From positions 1 to 34,467 of the forward strand of contig JAJUHM010000005.1 of NCBI GenBank assembly GCA_029279925.1: a stretch of 34,467 nt of DNA. The letters run 5' to 3'. Source of the DNA: Aquabacterium olei. Lineage in GTDB: Bacteria > Pseudomonadota > Gammaproteobacteria > Burkholderiales > Burkholderiaceae_C. Positions 9,236 to 17,157 of this stretch are shown one piece after another (positions within the stretch are counted from its first letter, which is position 1; each line of letters starts with the position of its first letter). The notes beneath the pieces were generated by a model that was not told the origin of the DNA, made no database searches, and saw nothing but the letters and a program-made list of their open reading frames with translations. A program made the position numbers and the translations under genes.

Positions 9236-10696
9236 TCAGAACGAGTGGGCACCATGGGCACCCAGGCTCATGATGTACTGCAGGTAGATCTGGTTGTCCT
9301 TGAGGCCGCCCAGGCGAACCTGATCCTGGTTGTACTGCAGGCGCCAGCGGCTGAACTCGCTGAGCGACCAGTCCAGCATGGCGCTGGTGCGCTTGGGCTG
9401 GTGATCCGGGTTGCTCAGGAACGCACCGTTGCTGCCGTAGTTGACCTTGCCGCTGTCGAGCTGCTCGTGGCGCAGGCCGACGCGCCAGCGGGGCATGAAC
9501 TGGTAGACGCCCTGGACGTACCAGCCGGACTGGGCGCTGCGGTAGGCGGCGGCCGGGGAACCGTTCTCGGTGACGTTGTCCAGGTCGTACGTGGCCGAGC
9601 CCGTTTCCGTGCGGCGGAAGTACTCGCCCTGCAGCTTGAAGTTGGTGCGCGTGGCGTTGCCGTTCGGCGCCCACTTCCACACGCCATCCAGTGCCCAGAT
9701 GCGGCTCTTGCCGGTGAAGGTGTTGCGCACCTCGTCGCCCGCCAGGTTGGTGTCTGCCCATTCGCGGCCCTGCGCGCTGGTCTGCAGCCAGCTGGCTCCA
9801 GCGCGCCAGCTGTGGCTCACGCCCACATCGCCGCCGGTGTGGGCCGTCAGCGTCAGCGCGCCGGCGGCGTTGCGGTTGCGGTCGGTGCCCGGGAAGCCGT
9901 TGCCGCGTCCCAGTTCCAGTCCCAGTTGCACGAACTGGTCTGTGGGCAGCACCCAGCGGCCTTGTACGCCGTCCTGCTTGAACTGGCCGCCGAACATGGC
10001 CTGGTACACCAACGGAGCATCCACGAAGTCCCAGGTGTGCGGGTGTTGCGCGTTCAGGTAGCCCAGGCCCGAGTAGAAGCGCCCCGCCTTCACGGACGTG
10101 CCCGCCGGCAGCGCCCGCGTTTGCACAAAGGCCTCCTCGACTTCGATTTCGCTGTCGCCGGTCACGGCCAGCGTGGCCTTGCCGTAGAACCAGGGATCGA
10201 TGTTGGCACTCAGCACCAGTTCCGATTCAGCCAGGCTGAAACCCCGGTCGCCCGGGCCCACTTCCTCGCCGCCCGGCTGGAAGCCGCCGATGGACCATGT
10301 GCCCGGATCACGCTGCAGGTTGGTGTACAGGCCGCTGAGGATGAGCGAGACCTGAGGGTTGAAGCCCGTGTCGCTTGGCTGCCGGTTCCGGCGCGCGAAC
10401 GTGCCCGGCTGCGTCAGGCCCGAGGGTGTCTCGGCCGCGGTTTCAGTGGCAGCTGCCTGGGGCTCGATGGGGGTACTCTGCACGGCCCGGGCATTCTGCT
10501 GCGCAGCTCTCAGCTGGGCTTCAAGCGCCTGGATGCGGGCGTCGTACTGTGTGCGCAGCTCGTCAAGCTGGCGCTGCATGTCCGCCAGTGTAGGGTTGGC
10601 CAGGGCCGGACTGAGCAGACCAGCCGAGGCCATGGCAAGGACCAGGGCGCGCGCACGCGCCACAGAAACGGAAGCAGGACGGTTGAGGGGATACAT
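9236..10696 (-). CDS. Outer-membrane porin-like beta-barrel protein of the metal-uptake cluster
   Basis: This 486-residue protein has a signal peptide (VLAMASAGLLSPALA around 18-32) and then a short coiled coil (~38-65, LADMQRQLDELRTQYDARI). A low-complexity linker follows, then about 350 residues of alternating beta strands rich in aromatic residues. It ends in SLGAHGAHSF with a terminal Phe, the usual outer-membrane insertion signal. This plan matches trimeric-type or phosphate-selective-like porins. No TonB box or plug domain is seen. I start at ATG 10696, where GGAG lies 9 nt upstream; the open frame extends 33 codons further without support. Its place directly before the binding protein suggests it lets the metal cross the outer membrane. 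That is inferred. Confidence 0.8.
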   Translation of the reverse strand: MYPLNRPASVSVARARALVLAMASAGLLSPALANPTLADMQRQLDELRTQYDARIQALEAQLRAAQQNARAVQSTPIEPQAAATETAAETPSGLTQPGTFARRNRQPSDTGFNPQVSLILSGLYTNLQRDPGTWSIGGFQPGGEEVGPGDRGFSLAESELVLSANIDPWFYGKATLAVTGDSEIEVEEAFVQTRALPAGTSVKAGRFYSGLGYLNAQHPHTWDFVDAPLVYQAMFGGQFKQDGVQGRWVLPTDQFVQLGLELGRGNGFPGTDRNRNAAGALTLTAHTGGDVGVSHSWRAGASWLQTSAQGREWADTNLAGDEVRNTFTGKSRIWALDGVWKWAPNGNATRTNFKLQGEYFRRTETGSATYDLDNVTENGSPAAAYRSAQSGWYVQGVYQFMPRWRVGLRHEQLDSGKVNYGSNGAFLSNPDHQPKRTSAMLDWSLSEFSRWRLQYNQDQVRLGGLKDNQIYLQYIMSLGAHGAHSF

Positions 10697-10803
10697 GAAC
10701 AAACACTCCACCGACGACGGGCGCAGCACGCGCGCGTCGTCGCAATCGGACAGACACGGATAGCGGGTGCGCACGCGCGGGCACCCGGAAGGCACAAGGG
10801 GTG

Positions 10804-11109
10804 TCAGCCGAGGAGGGGCGGGGCCCTGGCGTGGTAGCGCACCACCGGGAGGGGCGCGGCGTCGCGGTACACCGCCGGTGATGGCGGTGCATGGAGTGCG
10901 CCGAGCAGCACCAGGGCGGGCGGTGGGCTGTGGACGACCTGGTCGCCGGCGTGGAAGGCCAGGCAGCTGAGGCAGACCTGGTGAGCCGGCAAAGCCTCAT
11001 CCTGCGGATCGTGGCTGAGGCTGTGACGCAAGGCCCCCTGCTGCATCAGCAGCATGCACAGGCCCAGCAGCAGGTGCCAGGCCCATCGGGGCGCCTTTTT
11101 CACGATCAT
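10804..11109 (-). CDS. Small His/Cys-containing protein, DUF2946-like
   Basis: This 101-residue protein has an N-terminal hydrophobic segment (WHLLLGLCMLLMQQGALRH) that could be an anchor or an uncleaved signal. A short segment follows with several possible metal ligands: HSLSHD, a CLSCLAFHAG motif, and later single histidines. Small proteins of the DUF2946 type with this plan are common beside metal-transport genes in Burkholderiales, and the match here is by general pattern only. It sits between the M23 peptidase gene (6 nt upstream) and the porin-like gene (107 nt downstream). Metal handling in the envelope is a reasonable guess. Confidence 0.6.
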   Translation of the reverse strand: MIVKKAPRWAWHLLLGLCMLLMQQGALRHSLSHDPQDEALPAHQVCLSCLAFHAGDQVVHSPPPALVLLGALHAPPSPAVYRDAAPLPVVRYHARAPPLLG

Positions 11110-11115
11110 GGGGTC

Positions 11116-12087
11116 TTACTGTACCGGCATCCCGGCGGTGCGGGCGGGGGCGACCTGGGCCAGGAACTTCGCGGGATTCTGTTGAACGCCCTCCACCAGC
11201 ACCTCGAAGTGCAGATGCGGCCCGGTCGAGCGGCCGGTGTTGCCCACCTCGGCCACCTGCTGGCCCCGCTTGACGATGTCGCCCTGCTTGACCAGCATTT
11301 TCGAGGTGTGCGCGTAGCGCGTCAGCAGCCCCTTGCCATGCTCGATTTCGATGAGCAGGCCGTACTGCGGATGCGGGCCGGCCGAGACCACGACGCCGCC
11401 GGCCGCCGCCATGATGGGCGTGCCGACATCGGCCGGGTAGTCCAGTCCGGTGTGCAGCGCAGGCCGACCCGTGAAGGGATCACTGCGGAAGCCGAAGCCC
11501 GAGCCGACCGGGCCATTGACAGGGGCGCTGCTGGGCACCATCAGCGCTTCCAGCCGCTTTTCGAAGAGGTGGGATTCGATCAGGGTGAAGACATCGGCGT
11601 GGCGGTCGCTGACGATCTGCAGGTCGTCCAGGCTGCGGCTCAGATCCTCGATCGTCGCGGCCGATGGCCGGGTTTCGCGCAGAGGCACCAGCGGCCCGCC
11701 GCGCCCGCCCGGCGCGCCCTGAGCGGGGGCTTCCATGCGCTTGAGTTCTTCCGGCTTGACGCCCGCCATGCCGGCCACGCGCTCGCCGACCGCCTCCAGT
11801 CGCAGCAGGCGCGCCTGCAGGTCGCCCACCTTCTCGGCCATGGCGTCGAGGTTCTCGCGCACGTAGCGGTCGCGTTGGGCCCGGTCCTGGCGTTCGACAT
11901 AGCGGACGGCCTCGGAGATGACGGGCCAGCGCTCGTGCGCGGCCTTGAGGACCACCGCGTGGTACAGCGCCAGGCTGAGCACCATCATCGGCAGCAGCAG
12001 GGCCAGCAGCGTGAGCACCAGCGACCAGGGCGTGAACTGCACAATCCGGGGGCGCTTGAGCGCACTCGTCGTGATCAGAATCTGCAT
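11116..12087 (-). CDS. M23-family peptidoglycan endopeptidase (LytM domain), membrane-anchored
   Basis: This 323-residue protein has an N-terminal membrane segment (~22-45) and a coiled-coil region (~55-118). A Gly/Pro linker leads to a C-terminal lysostaphin/LytM domain (~190-315). The zinc-binding set is complete: His212 and Asp216 (HTGLD) and His293 of GPHLHFE, with His260 and His291 as catalytic histidines. It should therefore be an active enzyme that cuts peptide cross-links in the cell wall, unlike EnvC/NlpD-type activators, which lack these residues. AAGGA lies 8 nt before the ATG. It is divergent from the DUF721 gene. In Burkholderiales this gene usually lies near secA; here the metal-uptake cluster separates them. 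Confidence 0.92.
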   Translation of the reverse strand: MQILITTSALKRPRIVQFTPWSLVLTLLALLLPMMVLSLALYHAVVLKAAHERWPVISEAVRYVERQDRAQRDRYVRENLDAMAEKVGDLQARLLRLEAVGERVAGMAGVKPEELKRMEAPAQGAPGGRGGPLVPLRETRPSAATIEDLSRSLDDLQIVSDRHADVFTLIESHLFEKRLEALMVPSSAPVNGPVGSGFGFRSDPFTGRPALHTGLDYPADVGTPIMAAAGGVVVSAGPHPQYGLLIEIEHGKGLLTRYAHTSKMLVKQGDIVKRGQQVAEVGNTGRSTGPHLHFEVLVEGVQQNPAKFLAQVAPARTAGMPVQ

Positions 12088-12129
12088 GCCACTCGTCCTT
12101 CCTGCTACAACCGCCTGACAATCCCTTCC

Positions 12130-12498
12130 ATGAGCACGCGAGACAAGCCCCCCTTCGCCGCGCGACCGCCCGGCACCTTCCGGCCCGCGGTACAGCGGCC
12201 CATGGTGCCCGACGTGCCGCCGGTGCAGGCCGCCATGCGTCGCGCCGGGGCCCTGGGCAACCTCATGTCACGCCTGAAGATGTCCCAGGAATGCCTCGAG
12301 GTGGTGAAGTCCTGTCTGCCGCCTGCCATGGCGGCCCACGTGCGGTCCGGCGCGCTGGATGACGACGGCTGGACCCTGCTGGCGGCCAACTCGTCCGTGT
12401 CGGCCAAGCTCCGCCAGCTTCAGCCCGACCTGATGGACGCGCTGAAGAAAAAGGGGCTCAAGGTTAACGCAATCCGGGTACGGGTTCAAAAGCAGTGA
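12130..12498 (+). CDS. DUF721 / DciA-like protein
   Basis: This 122-residue protein belongs to the DUF721 group. Members called DciA load or assist the replicative helicase DnaB in bacteria without DnaC. The N-terminal ~30 residues are proline-rich and disordered. The core (~35-120) has a helix followed by CLPPAMAAHVRSGALDDDGWTLLAANSSVSAKLRQ and a final IRVRVQ strand, typical of the KH-like fold. I start it at ATG 12130 because the conserved region begins there. The same frame runs open far upstream, but only as an antisense shadow of the peptidase gene. It is divergent from the peptidase with 42 nt between them. No clear Shine-Dalgarno sequence precedes the ATG. The DciA role is inferred from family and phylum. 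Confidence 0.82.
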   Translation: MSTRDKPPFAARPPGTFRPAVQRPMVPDVPPVQAAMRRAGALGNLMSRLKMSQECLEVVKSCLPPAMAAHVRSGALDDDGWTLLAANSSVSAKLRQLQPDLMDALKKKGLKVNAIRVRVQKQ

Positions 12499-12520
12499 AC
12501 CCGTCCGGCTGCGGGGGCAC

Positions 12521-13699
12521 TCAACCCAGCAGGGGCGGAACCTGGGCCGCCAGCGCCTGACGCTGGCTCACGGCCTTGCCCTGCAGCACGAAGCCCAGCA
12601 GCCGGTCGGGCTGGGCCGCGTCCGTGAAACGGGCCTCCAGGCCCTCGTCCGTCGTGCTCACCTGCCACCGGCCCTCGGCCCCATCGGGTGGGGGGCTGAC
12701 CACGGTGGGCCAGGCGGGTGTCTTCACCGCCACCGGCATGGCCGGGTAGTTCACCGGGGTGGGCTTGCCTGCCAGCGTGGCGGCCAGCGCGCGGGCCTGC
12801 TGCATCAGGGGCATCACGTAAGGCAGCAGCGTGCCCTCCACCTCGGCGCAGTCTCCCAGGGCGTACACGTGCGGCACGCTGGTGGCCAGCAGGCGGTCGA
12901 CCACCACCCCGCGGGCGACCTTGGCGTGCGCCCCGGTGGCCAGGTCGGTCCGTGGCTTGAGGCCAATGGCCGACAGCACCAGATCCGCTTCCAGCGTGCT
13001 GCCGTCGTTCAGGGTCACGATCAGGCCGTTGGCGCCGTGCTGCACGGCTTGTGCACCGGTTCCGAAGCGGAAGCGGGCGCCAGCGGCCTCCAGCTTGCCT
13101 TGCAGCAGGGCGCTGGCCTCGGCCGGCAGCAGGCGGGGCAGGGCGCGGTCTGCCAGGTCGATCACGGTGGGCGTGATGCCGCGGGCCAGCAGGTCGTTGG
13201 CGAACTCGCAGCCGATCAGGCCGGCGCCCAGGATGACCACCCGTTGCACCGGCGCCCCGTTCGGTCCTTGTTCCAGTCGCTCGGCAAAACGTGCGAAGTC
13301 GTCCAGGTCGTTGACCGACAGCACGGTGTCGGCCGCATCCCCTTGCAAGGGCAAGCGGATCGGGTCGGCGCCCAGGGCCAGCACCAGGTCGCGGTAGGCC
13401 AGGGTCTCGCCGTTCGACAGGCTCAGCGTGCGCGCCTCGCCATCAATGGCCGTGACGGTTGTGTTCGGAAGCACACGGGCCTGCACCTCTTCGGCGATCT
13501 TCTCGGCGGGCTTCATCACCAGCGTGGCGGCCGTCTTCTTGCCGGCCAGCGCGTTCGACAGCATGGGCTTGGAGTAGAAGCCCGCGTGGTCCCGGCTCAC
13601 GACCACGATGGGCACGGCCGGATCGGCCTTGCGCAGTTCGCGCGCCAGATTCCAGCCAGCCAGGCCGGCGCCGAGGATGACGACCGCATCAGAAGACAT
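12521..13699 (-). CDS. Rubredoxin-NAD(+) reductase (FAD-dependent)
   Basis: This 392-residue flavoprotein passes electrons from NAD(P)H to rubredoxin. An FAD-binding Rossmann motif opens the protein (VVILGAGLAGWNLARELR, ~6-23), and a second dinucleotide motif for NADH follows (VVILGAGLIGCEFANDLL, ~151-168). A C-terminal FAD-contact motif reads HVYALGDCAEV (~280). There are no redox-active Cys pairs of the thioredoxin-reductase type. The ATG at 13699 is chosen because the FAD motif begins 5 residues later. The rubredoxin gene ends 14 nt upstream, so enzyme and partner are co-expressed. The pair may serve alkane hydroxylase, oxygen or ROS detoxification; no such enzyme is in the window. Confidence 0.9.
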   Translation of the reverse strand: MSSDAVVILGAGLAGWNLARELRKADPAVPIVVVSRDHAGFYSKPMLSNALAGKKTAATLVMKPAEKIAEEVQARVLPNTTVTAIDGEARTLSLSNGETLAYRDLVLALGADPIRLPLQGDAADTVLSVNDLDDFARFAERLEQGPNGAPVQRVVILGAGLIGCEFANDLLARGITPTVIDLADRALPRLLPAEASALLQGKLEAAGARFRFGTGAQAVQHGANGLIVTLNDGSTLEADLVLSAIGLKPRTDLATGAHAKVARGVVVDRLLATSVPHVYALGDCAEVEGTLLPYVMPLMQQARALAATLAGKPTPVNYPAMPVAVKTPAWPTVVSPPPDGAEGRWQVSTTDEGLEARFTDAAQPDRLLGFVLQGKAVSQRQALAAQVPPLLG

Positions 13700-13713
13700 G
13701 GGTGCGGCTCCGG

Positions 13714-13878
13714 TCAGATCTCGACCATTTCGAAGTCGGACTTGCCGACGCCGCAGTCCGGGCACAGCCACGTGTCAGGCACGTCTTCCCACTTGGTGCC
13801 GGGCGCGATGCCTTCACTGGGGATGCCCTGGGCCTCGTCGTAGACAAAGCCGCACACGATGCATTGGTAGGTTTTCAT
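13714..13878 (-). CDS. Rubredoxin
   Basis: This 54-residue one-iron electron carrier has both binding motifs: CIVCG (Cys6 and Cys9) and CPDCG (Cys39 and Cys42). The conserved [21 protein letters not shown] and FEMVEI segments are also present. The length is typical. The ATG at 13878 begins the family-standard MKTYQC; an upstream in-frame extension of 13 codons is unlikely. It is followed at once by its reductase gene. Confidence 0.96.
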   Translation of the reverse strand: MKTYQCIVCGFVYDEAQGIPSEGIAPGTKWEDVPDTWLCPDCGVGKSDFEMVEI

Positions 13879-13966
13879 GGGAACTGCTTCAGTGTAAACC
13901 GGTGGATTTTGACGCACCGAGGTGGCGCGCGTGGGATGCCGGTGCGTCAGCAGGGGGGCGCCGGCG

Positions 13967-15400
13967 TCAGGCCGTCTGGTGGCTCATCGGGTTGTTCGCG
14001 AACTCGGGCGCGACGCCGGCCGGGGACGTGTTCTGGTTCGCGGCGGAGGGCTCGGCCGCCGCAGCGGTGGGGGGCGATGCCACGAGCATATGGCCTTTGC
14101 CCGCCCGCGCTTGAGCCCCCAAAGCGGCCTCAACTGTGTCCAGCAGGCCGGCGTAACGGGTTCGTGGCCAGTAGAAGCTGCCCGGCAGCTGTGTCTGGGC
14201 GATGAGCGCGTTCAGGAAGCAGCCGAACTGCACTCGGTCCACCTCGCCTGGGTTGCTCCAGAAGTCGTCAAGCTCACCTCCGAAAGTCAAGCCAGGATGG
14301 TCGTACAGCGCTTGGCCCATGACCTTTACGGGTGTGCCGTGAAACATTGACGAGAGGCCCACAGTGCTATTGATCAGCACCGTACCCGACGCATGCTCGA
14401 GCAGTGTGGGCAAGTGCCCGTCGCGCAGGTAATGCACCCGACGCTTCAGCGAGTCTTTTCCAAGCAAGCGCACTTGCGAGCGAATCAGGCCTCTGTAATC
14501 TCTATGGCCCCGATTCATTGGGTGATGCTTGATCACCAGGTGTGCGTCGGACGGTGCGTGCCGCGCGAACGATGTCAACACGTCTTCAATGAACGAAACG
14601 ATCGTTGTGTAGCCACTGTGATGCTGGAGCTGCGAGTCGTTGTGGACCTGTAGCGGTACGAGAAAGTAGCGAGGCGTTCCGGAACTGAGGAGGCGCTGCA
14701 CTACCTTTTCGGCATGGCGGGGGGCCCATGTCTTGATGATGCCTGATCGCAACCAAGCCAGCGCTTCCATTAGCACTCCGGTAGGCCGATGATGTTGGTA
14801 CTCCGGGTAAAGCGGAGCGCCGAGCTTGGTGAGCAGGTGGTATTGAGCGGCCAGACTTGCCACTGAGCGAAACGGCAAGCGGAAGTGGGGCGCCTGCGGC
14901 GTAAGCCCCATGCCTCCATCGCCGGCTATATCAGTAGGCTGTGGCCAACGGAATGAGGAGCGTGAGTTCACCCCGCCGACCTCAAAAGTGATGAAGTTTG
15001 GCCTGACATAGCCTTCCTCAAACACCATAACGGGAACGCCGAGCTCTTCAAGCACTCGGCGGGCCTCTCGATGTACAGGGCGGTCCTGGCCAAACACAAG
15101 GCAGGCATCCGGCCTTGCGGCCTTCACGTGCTCCACGAGGTGGTCGGCGAATTGATCCAGGGCACCGCGGAACCAGTGCCCACTTGGAAAGAACCGTACG
15201 TCACCGCCAGTGAAATTGATCTTGTCGACCTCGACGCCACTTTTGAGCAAGCTCGAGGCGAGATCGCGAAAAAAAGGCCCTACTGGGCCTTGCAGCATCA
15301 AGACGCGACGGCAAGCAGCGAGTTGCAGCAAAGCCCTATTTGGCCAGTGCGTATCCCTAGGCGGCTCTACACCCAGCCGCTGAGCATGTTCCTCAACCAT
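13967..15400 (-). CDS. kpsS: Capsule Kdo-linker glycosyltransferase KpsS
   Basis: This 477-residue protein is a KpsS/LipB-type capsule protein. In the E. coli and Neisseria models, KpsS adds the first beta-Kdo to phosphatidylglycerol and KpsC extends the linker on which the group 2 capsule is anchored. Family features include [19 protein letters not shown] at ~33-51, [36 protein letters not shown] and [21 protein letters not shown]. Its start overlaps the end of kpsC by 34 nt, a coupling often seen for this pair. The last ~50 residues ([15 protein letters not shown]...) are low-complexity and lie in higher-GC DNA, suggesting a tail gained at the island edge. No strong ribosome-binding site precedes the ATG. 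Confidence 0.92.
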   Translation of the reverse strand: MVEEHAQRLGVEPPRDTHWPNRALLQLAACRRVLMLQGPVGPFFRDLASSLLKSGVEVDKINFTGGDVRFFPSGHWFRGALDQFADHLVEHVKAARPDACLVFGQDRPVHREARRVLEELGVPVMVFEEGYVRPNFITFEVGGVNSRSSFRWPQPTDIAGDGGMGLTPQAPHFRLPFRSVASLAAQYHLLTKLGAPLYPEYQHHRPTGVLMEALAWLRSGIIKTWAPRHAEKVVQRLLSSGTPRYFLVPLQVHNDSQLQHHSGYTTIVSFIEDVLTSFARHAPSDAHLVIKHHPMNRGHRDYRGLIRSQVRLLGKDSLKRRVHYLRDGHLPTLLEHASGTVLINSTVGLSSMFHGTPVKVMGQALYDHPGLTFGGELDDFWSNPGEVDRVQFGCFLNALIAQTQLPGSFYWPRTRYAGLLDTVEAALGAQARAGKGHMLVASPPTAAAAEPSAANQNTSPAGVAPEFANNPMSHQTA

Positions 15401-17157
15401 CTTCTTGATTTATTCAGTGTGCGCGTGATCAGCTGTCCGGGCCCGGGTAAGTGCGAGTTCTGTCGACAGTCGGCCAGATGCCTGGCAACGGCTTCTGGCG
15501 TGCTGAACACCAGCCAATGCCAGTCCCAATAAATCGGGTAATCCAACAATGTTACGGCGATCAGGTCATCAAGTTGCAACTTTTTTGGCCTGTCGAGGAG
15601 ATGCTCACACCGGTCTGTGGTCAGCCCCCAACCGGCGTAAAAGGGCAGGCCGTGAGTGACAACCGGCTTGCCCCGGATGAGCGCGTCGAAACCCGCTAGT
15701 GACGAGACCACGTGTACTTCGTCGACTGCATCGAACAGCGAGAGCAGGTCTGCCTCTGTGTCTACTTCATCGCATAACTCATGCGCTGCAATCAGGCCTC
15801 GTCTGTTGCCAGAAAGCACGTCGGGATGCGGCTTGAAAACGAGCCAGGCTGCTGGTTGCTCGGCGCGCACGCGGGCCAGCATCTGCTCGGCCGTGGTGAC
15901 GGCATCGTCCGAACGTCCCGCCCCCAGAATCATGGCAGCGTCATCCGCCACTTGGCCAATGGCGAGCACGACCTTCCGATGAGGTGGCGCTTTCCACTGA
16001 ACTGGCCTTGGAGCGAAGTTGTACTTCGTCACCCGTAATTCGACCAGCATGCGCCTCAATGCTGCCGCCCTGGCGCGTGCTTCCGGCTCCACCTGTGTGC
16101 GGCTAAGGCGCGTCAGCAATTCTGATCCGTGGACCGCGTCAAAGTAAATGCCTTCGCGGTCGATTACCAGGCTGCTGGGCGGGACGAGATCCGATCCCAG
16201 GCCGGCGGAACGCAGAAACCCGTCCTCTACGCGAACCACCGCGCCTCCACAAGCCGAGGGCCGAGGTGTGGCGCCCCACAGGGCAGTTGTCACCTTCTTC
16301 GCTGGAGTGCAGGCGTCGAGTCGAGTTCGCCACCGCATCGGGTGGCCACCAGCACTCAGATAAGGGCGAAGATAGGCCTTTTTCCAGGCTGCCATACCGT
16401 ATGCCTCGATGGTGCCCAGGTCTCTGAATCGGTCTCTTACTGACCTCTGTACCGCCAGAAACTCGAGGGTGTCGCGCAGGCATCCCTGACCTCGGTGCGC
16501 CAGGTCAGCATACATGCTGCCGCGCCAAGCCACGGCCTCAAACAAGGCGGGCAGCGTTACATGGCCGCGCTCGGGTGGCGCTGGCAGCGCGTCCTCTGTC
16601 AGCCCCCAGCCTGCATACCAAGGTTGCCCCCAAGTTGTGAGCACGGCGCCGGCCATGAGTGCCGTGAATCCGCGCTCAGCCGAATGAGTGCACACGCTTG
16701 CTGCCGCCTGCAGCCACGGCCATGCGGCCGTGCCCGGTAAGAGAACATGCACATTGGGGTGGGGGCGCCGCGCCAACGTGCGCGCGAGCAAGCCAGCCCG
16801 ACGGGCGCCTTCGTCAGGGAGCACCCAAACTGGCAGCCCCGGATGCTGGCTCAATACAGTTTCGAGCATCGACAGCATGTCACGGGCTGGGCCGGCTTCC
16901 TGGTCCAGCAGCAGTATGAATCGCTCTGCCGGCGGCGTAGGAACGCTTTGCTGCTCGAGCAGCGGGCAGGCGCTGGACTGCAGTGATCGCCACAAGTTCA
17001 GATCTGACAGCAAGGCCGGATCGCGCCCCAGTGGAGCGACGTCAGCCAGTGAGAACCGATGCCAGTCGCAGATACGCCATGACACCAAACCTTCGCCGTC
17101 GGGACGCAGCGAGCGGATCAAGCCGGGTGAGTTGGCTGTCCGGTCATGTCGAGCCAC
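15367..17157 (-). CDS. kpsC: Capsule Kdo-linker glycosyltransferase KpsC
   Basis: KpsC alternately adds Kdo residues in beta linkages to build the phospholipid-bound linker of group 2-type capsules. The protein has the family's internal duplication. GQPWYAGWGLTED lies in the first half and GLPFYAGWGLTTD in the second, with VVRVEDGFLRSAGLGSDL between them and WLVFKPHPDVLSG later. I take the GTG at 17157 as the start because a perfect AGGAGG lies 9 nt upstream (17167-17172), giving 596 residues. An ATG at 17193 and one at 17262 are open alternatives that overlap the preceding glycosyltransferase gene more. It overlaps that gene by 14 nt and kpsS by 34 nt, so the three form one unit. Confidence 0.92.
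   Translation of the reverse strand: MARHDRTANSPGLIRSLRPDGEGLVSWRICDWHRFSLADVAPLGRDPALLSDLNLWRSLQSSACPLLEQQSVPTPPAERFILLLDQEAGPARDMLSMLETVLSQHPGLPVWVLPDEGARRAGLLARTLARRPHPNVHVLLPGTAAWPWLQAAASVCTHSAERGFTALMAGAVLTTWGQPWYAGWGLTEDALPAPPERGHVTLPALFEAVAWRGSMYADLAHRGQGCLRDTLEFLAVQRSVRDRFRDLGTIEAYGMAAWKKAYLRPYLSAGGHPMRWRTRLDACTPAKKVTTALWGATPRPSACGGAVVRVEDGFLRSAGLGSDLVPPSSLVIDREGIYFDAVHGSELLTRLSRTQVEPEARARAAALRRMLVELRVTKYNFAPRPVQWKAPPHRKVVLAIGQVADDAAMILGAGRSDDAVTTAEQMLARVRAEQPAAWLVFKPHPDVLSGNRRGLIAAHELCDEVDTEADLLSLFDAVDEVHVVSSLAGFDALIRGKPVVTHGLPFYAGWGLTTDRCEHLLDRPKKLQLDDLIAVTLLDYPIYWDWHWLVFSTPEAVARHLADCRQNSHLPGPGQLITRTLNKSRRWLRNMLSGWV

Noticed and set aside
8510-10837. 775-codon plus-strand frame over the metal-uptake genes
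   Set aside because: It runs across two real minus-strand genes and their gap; no motif or family is recognisable.
10891-12129. Long N-terminal extension of the DUF721 gene
   Set aside because: It lies antisense to the M23 peptidase with all its catalytic residues. The conserved DUF721 sequence begins after the ATG at 12130.
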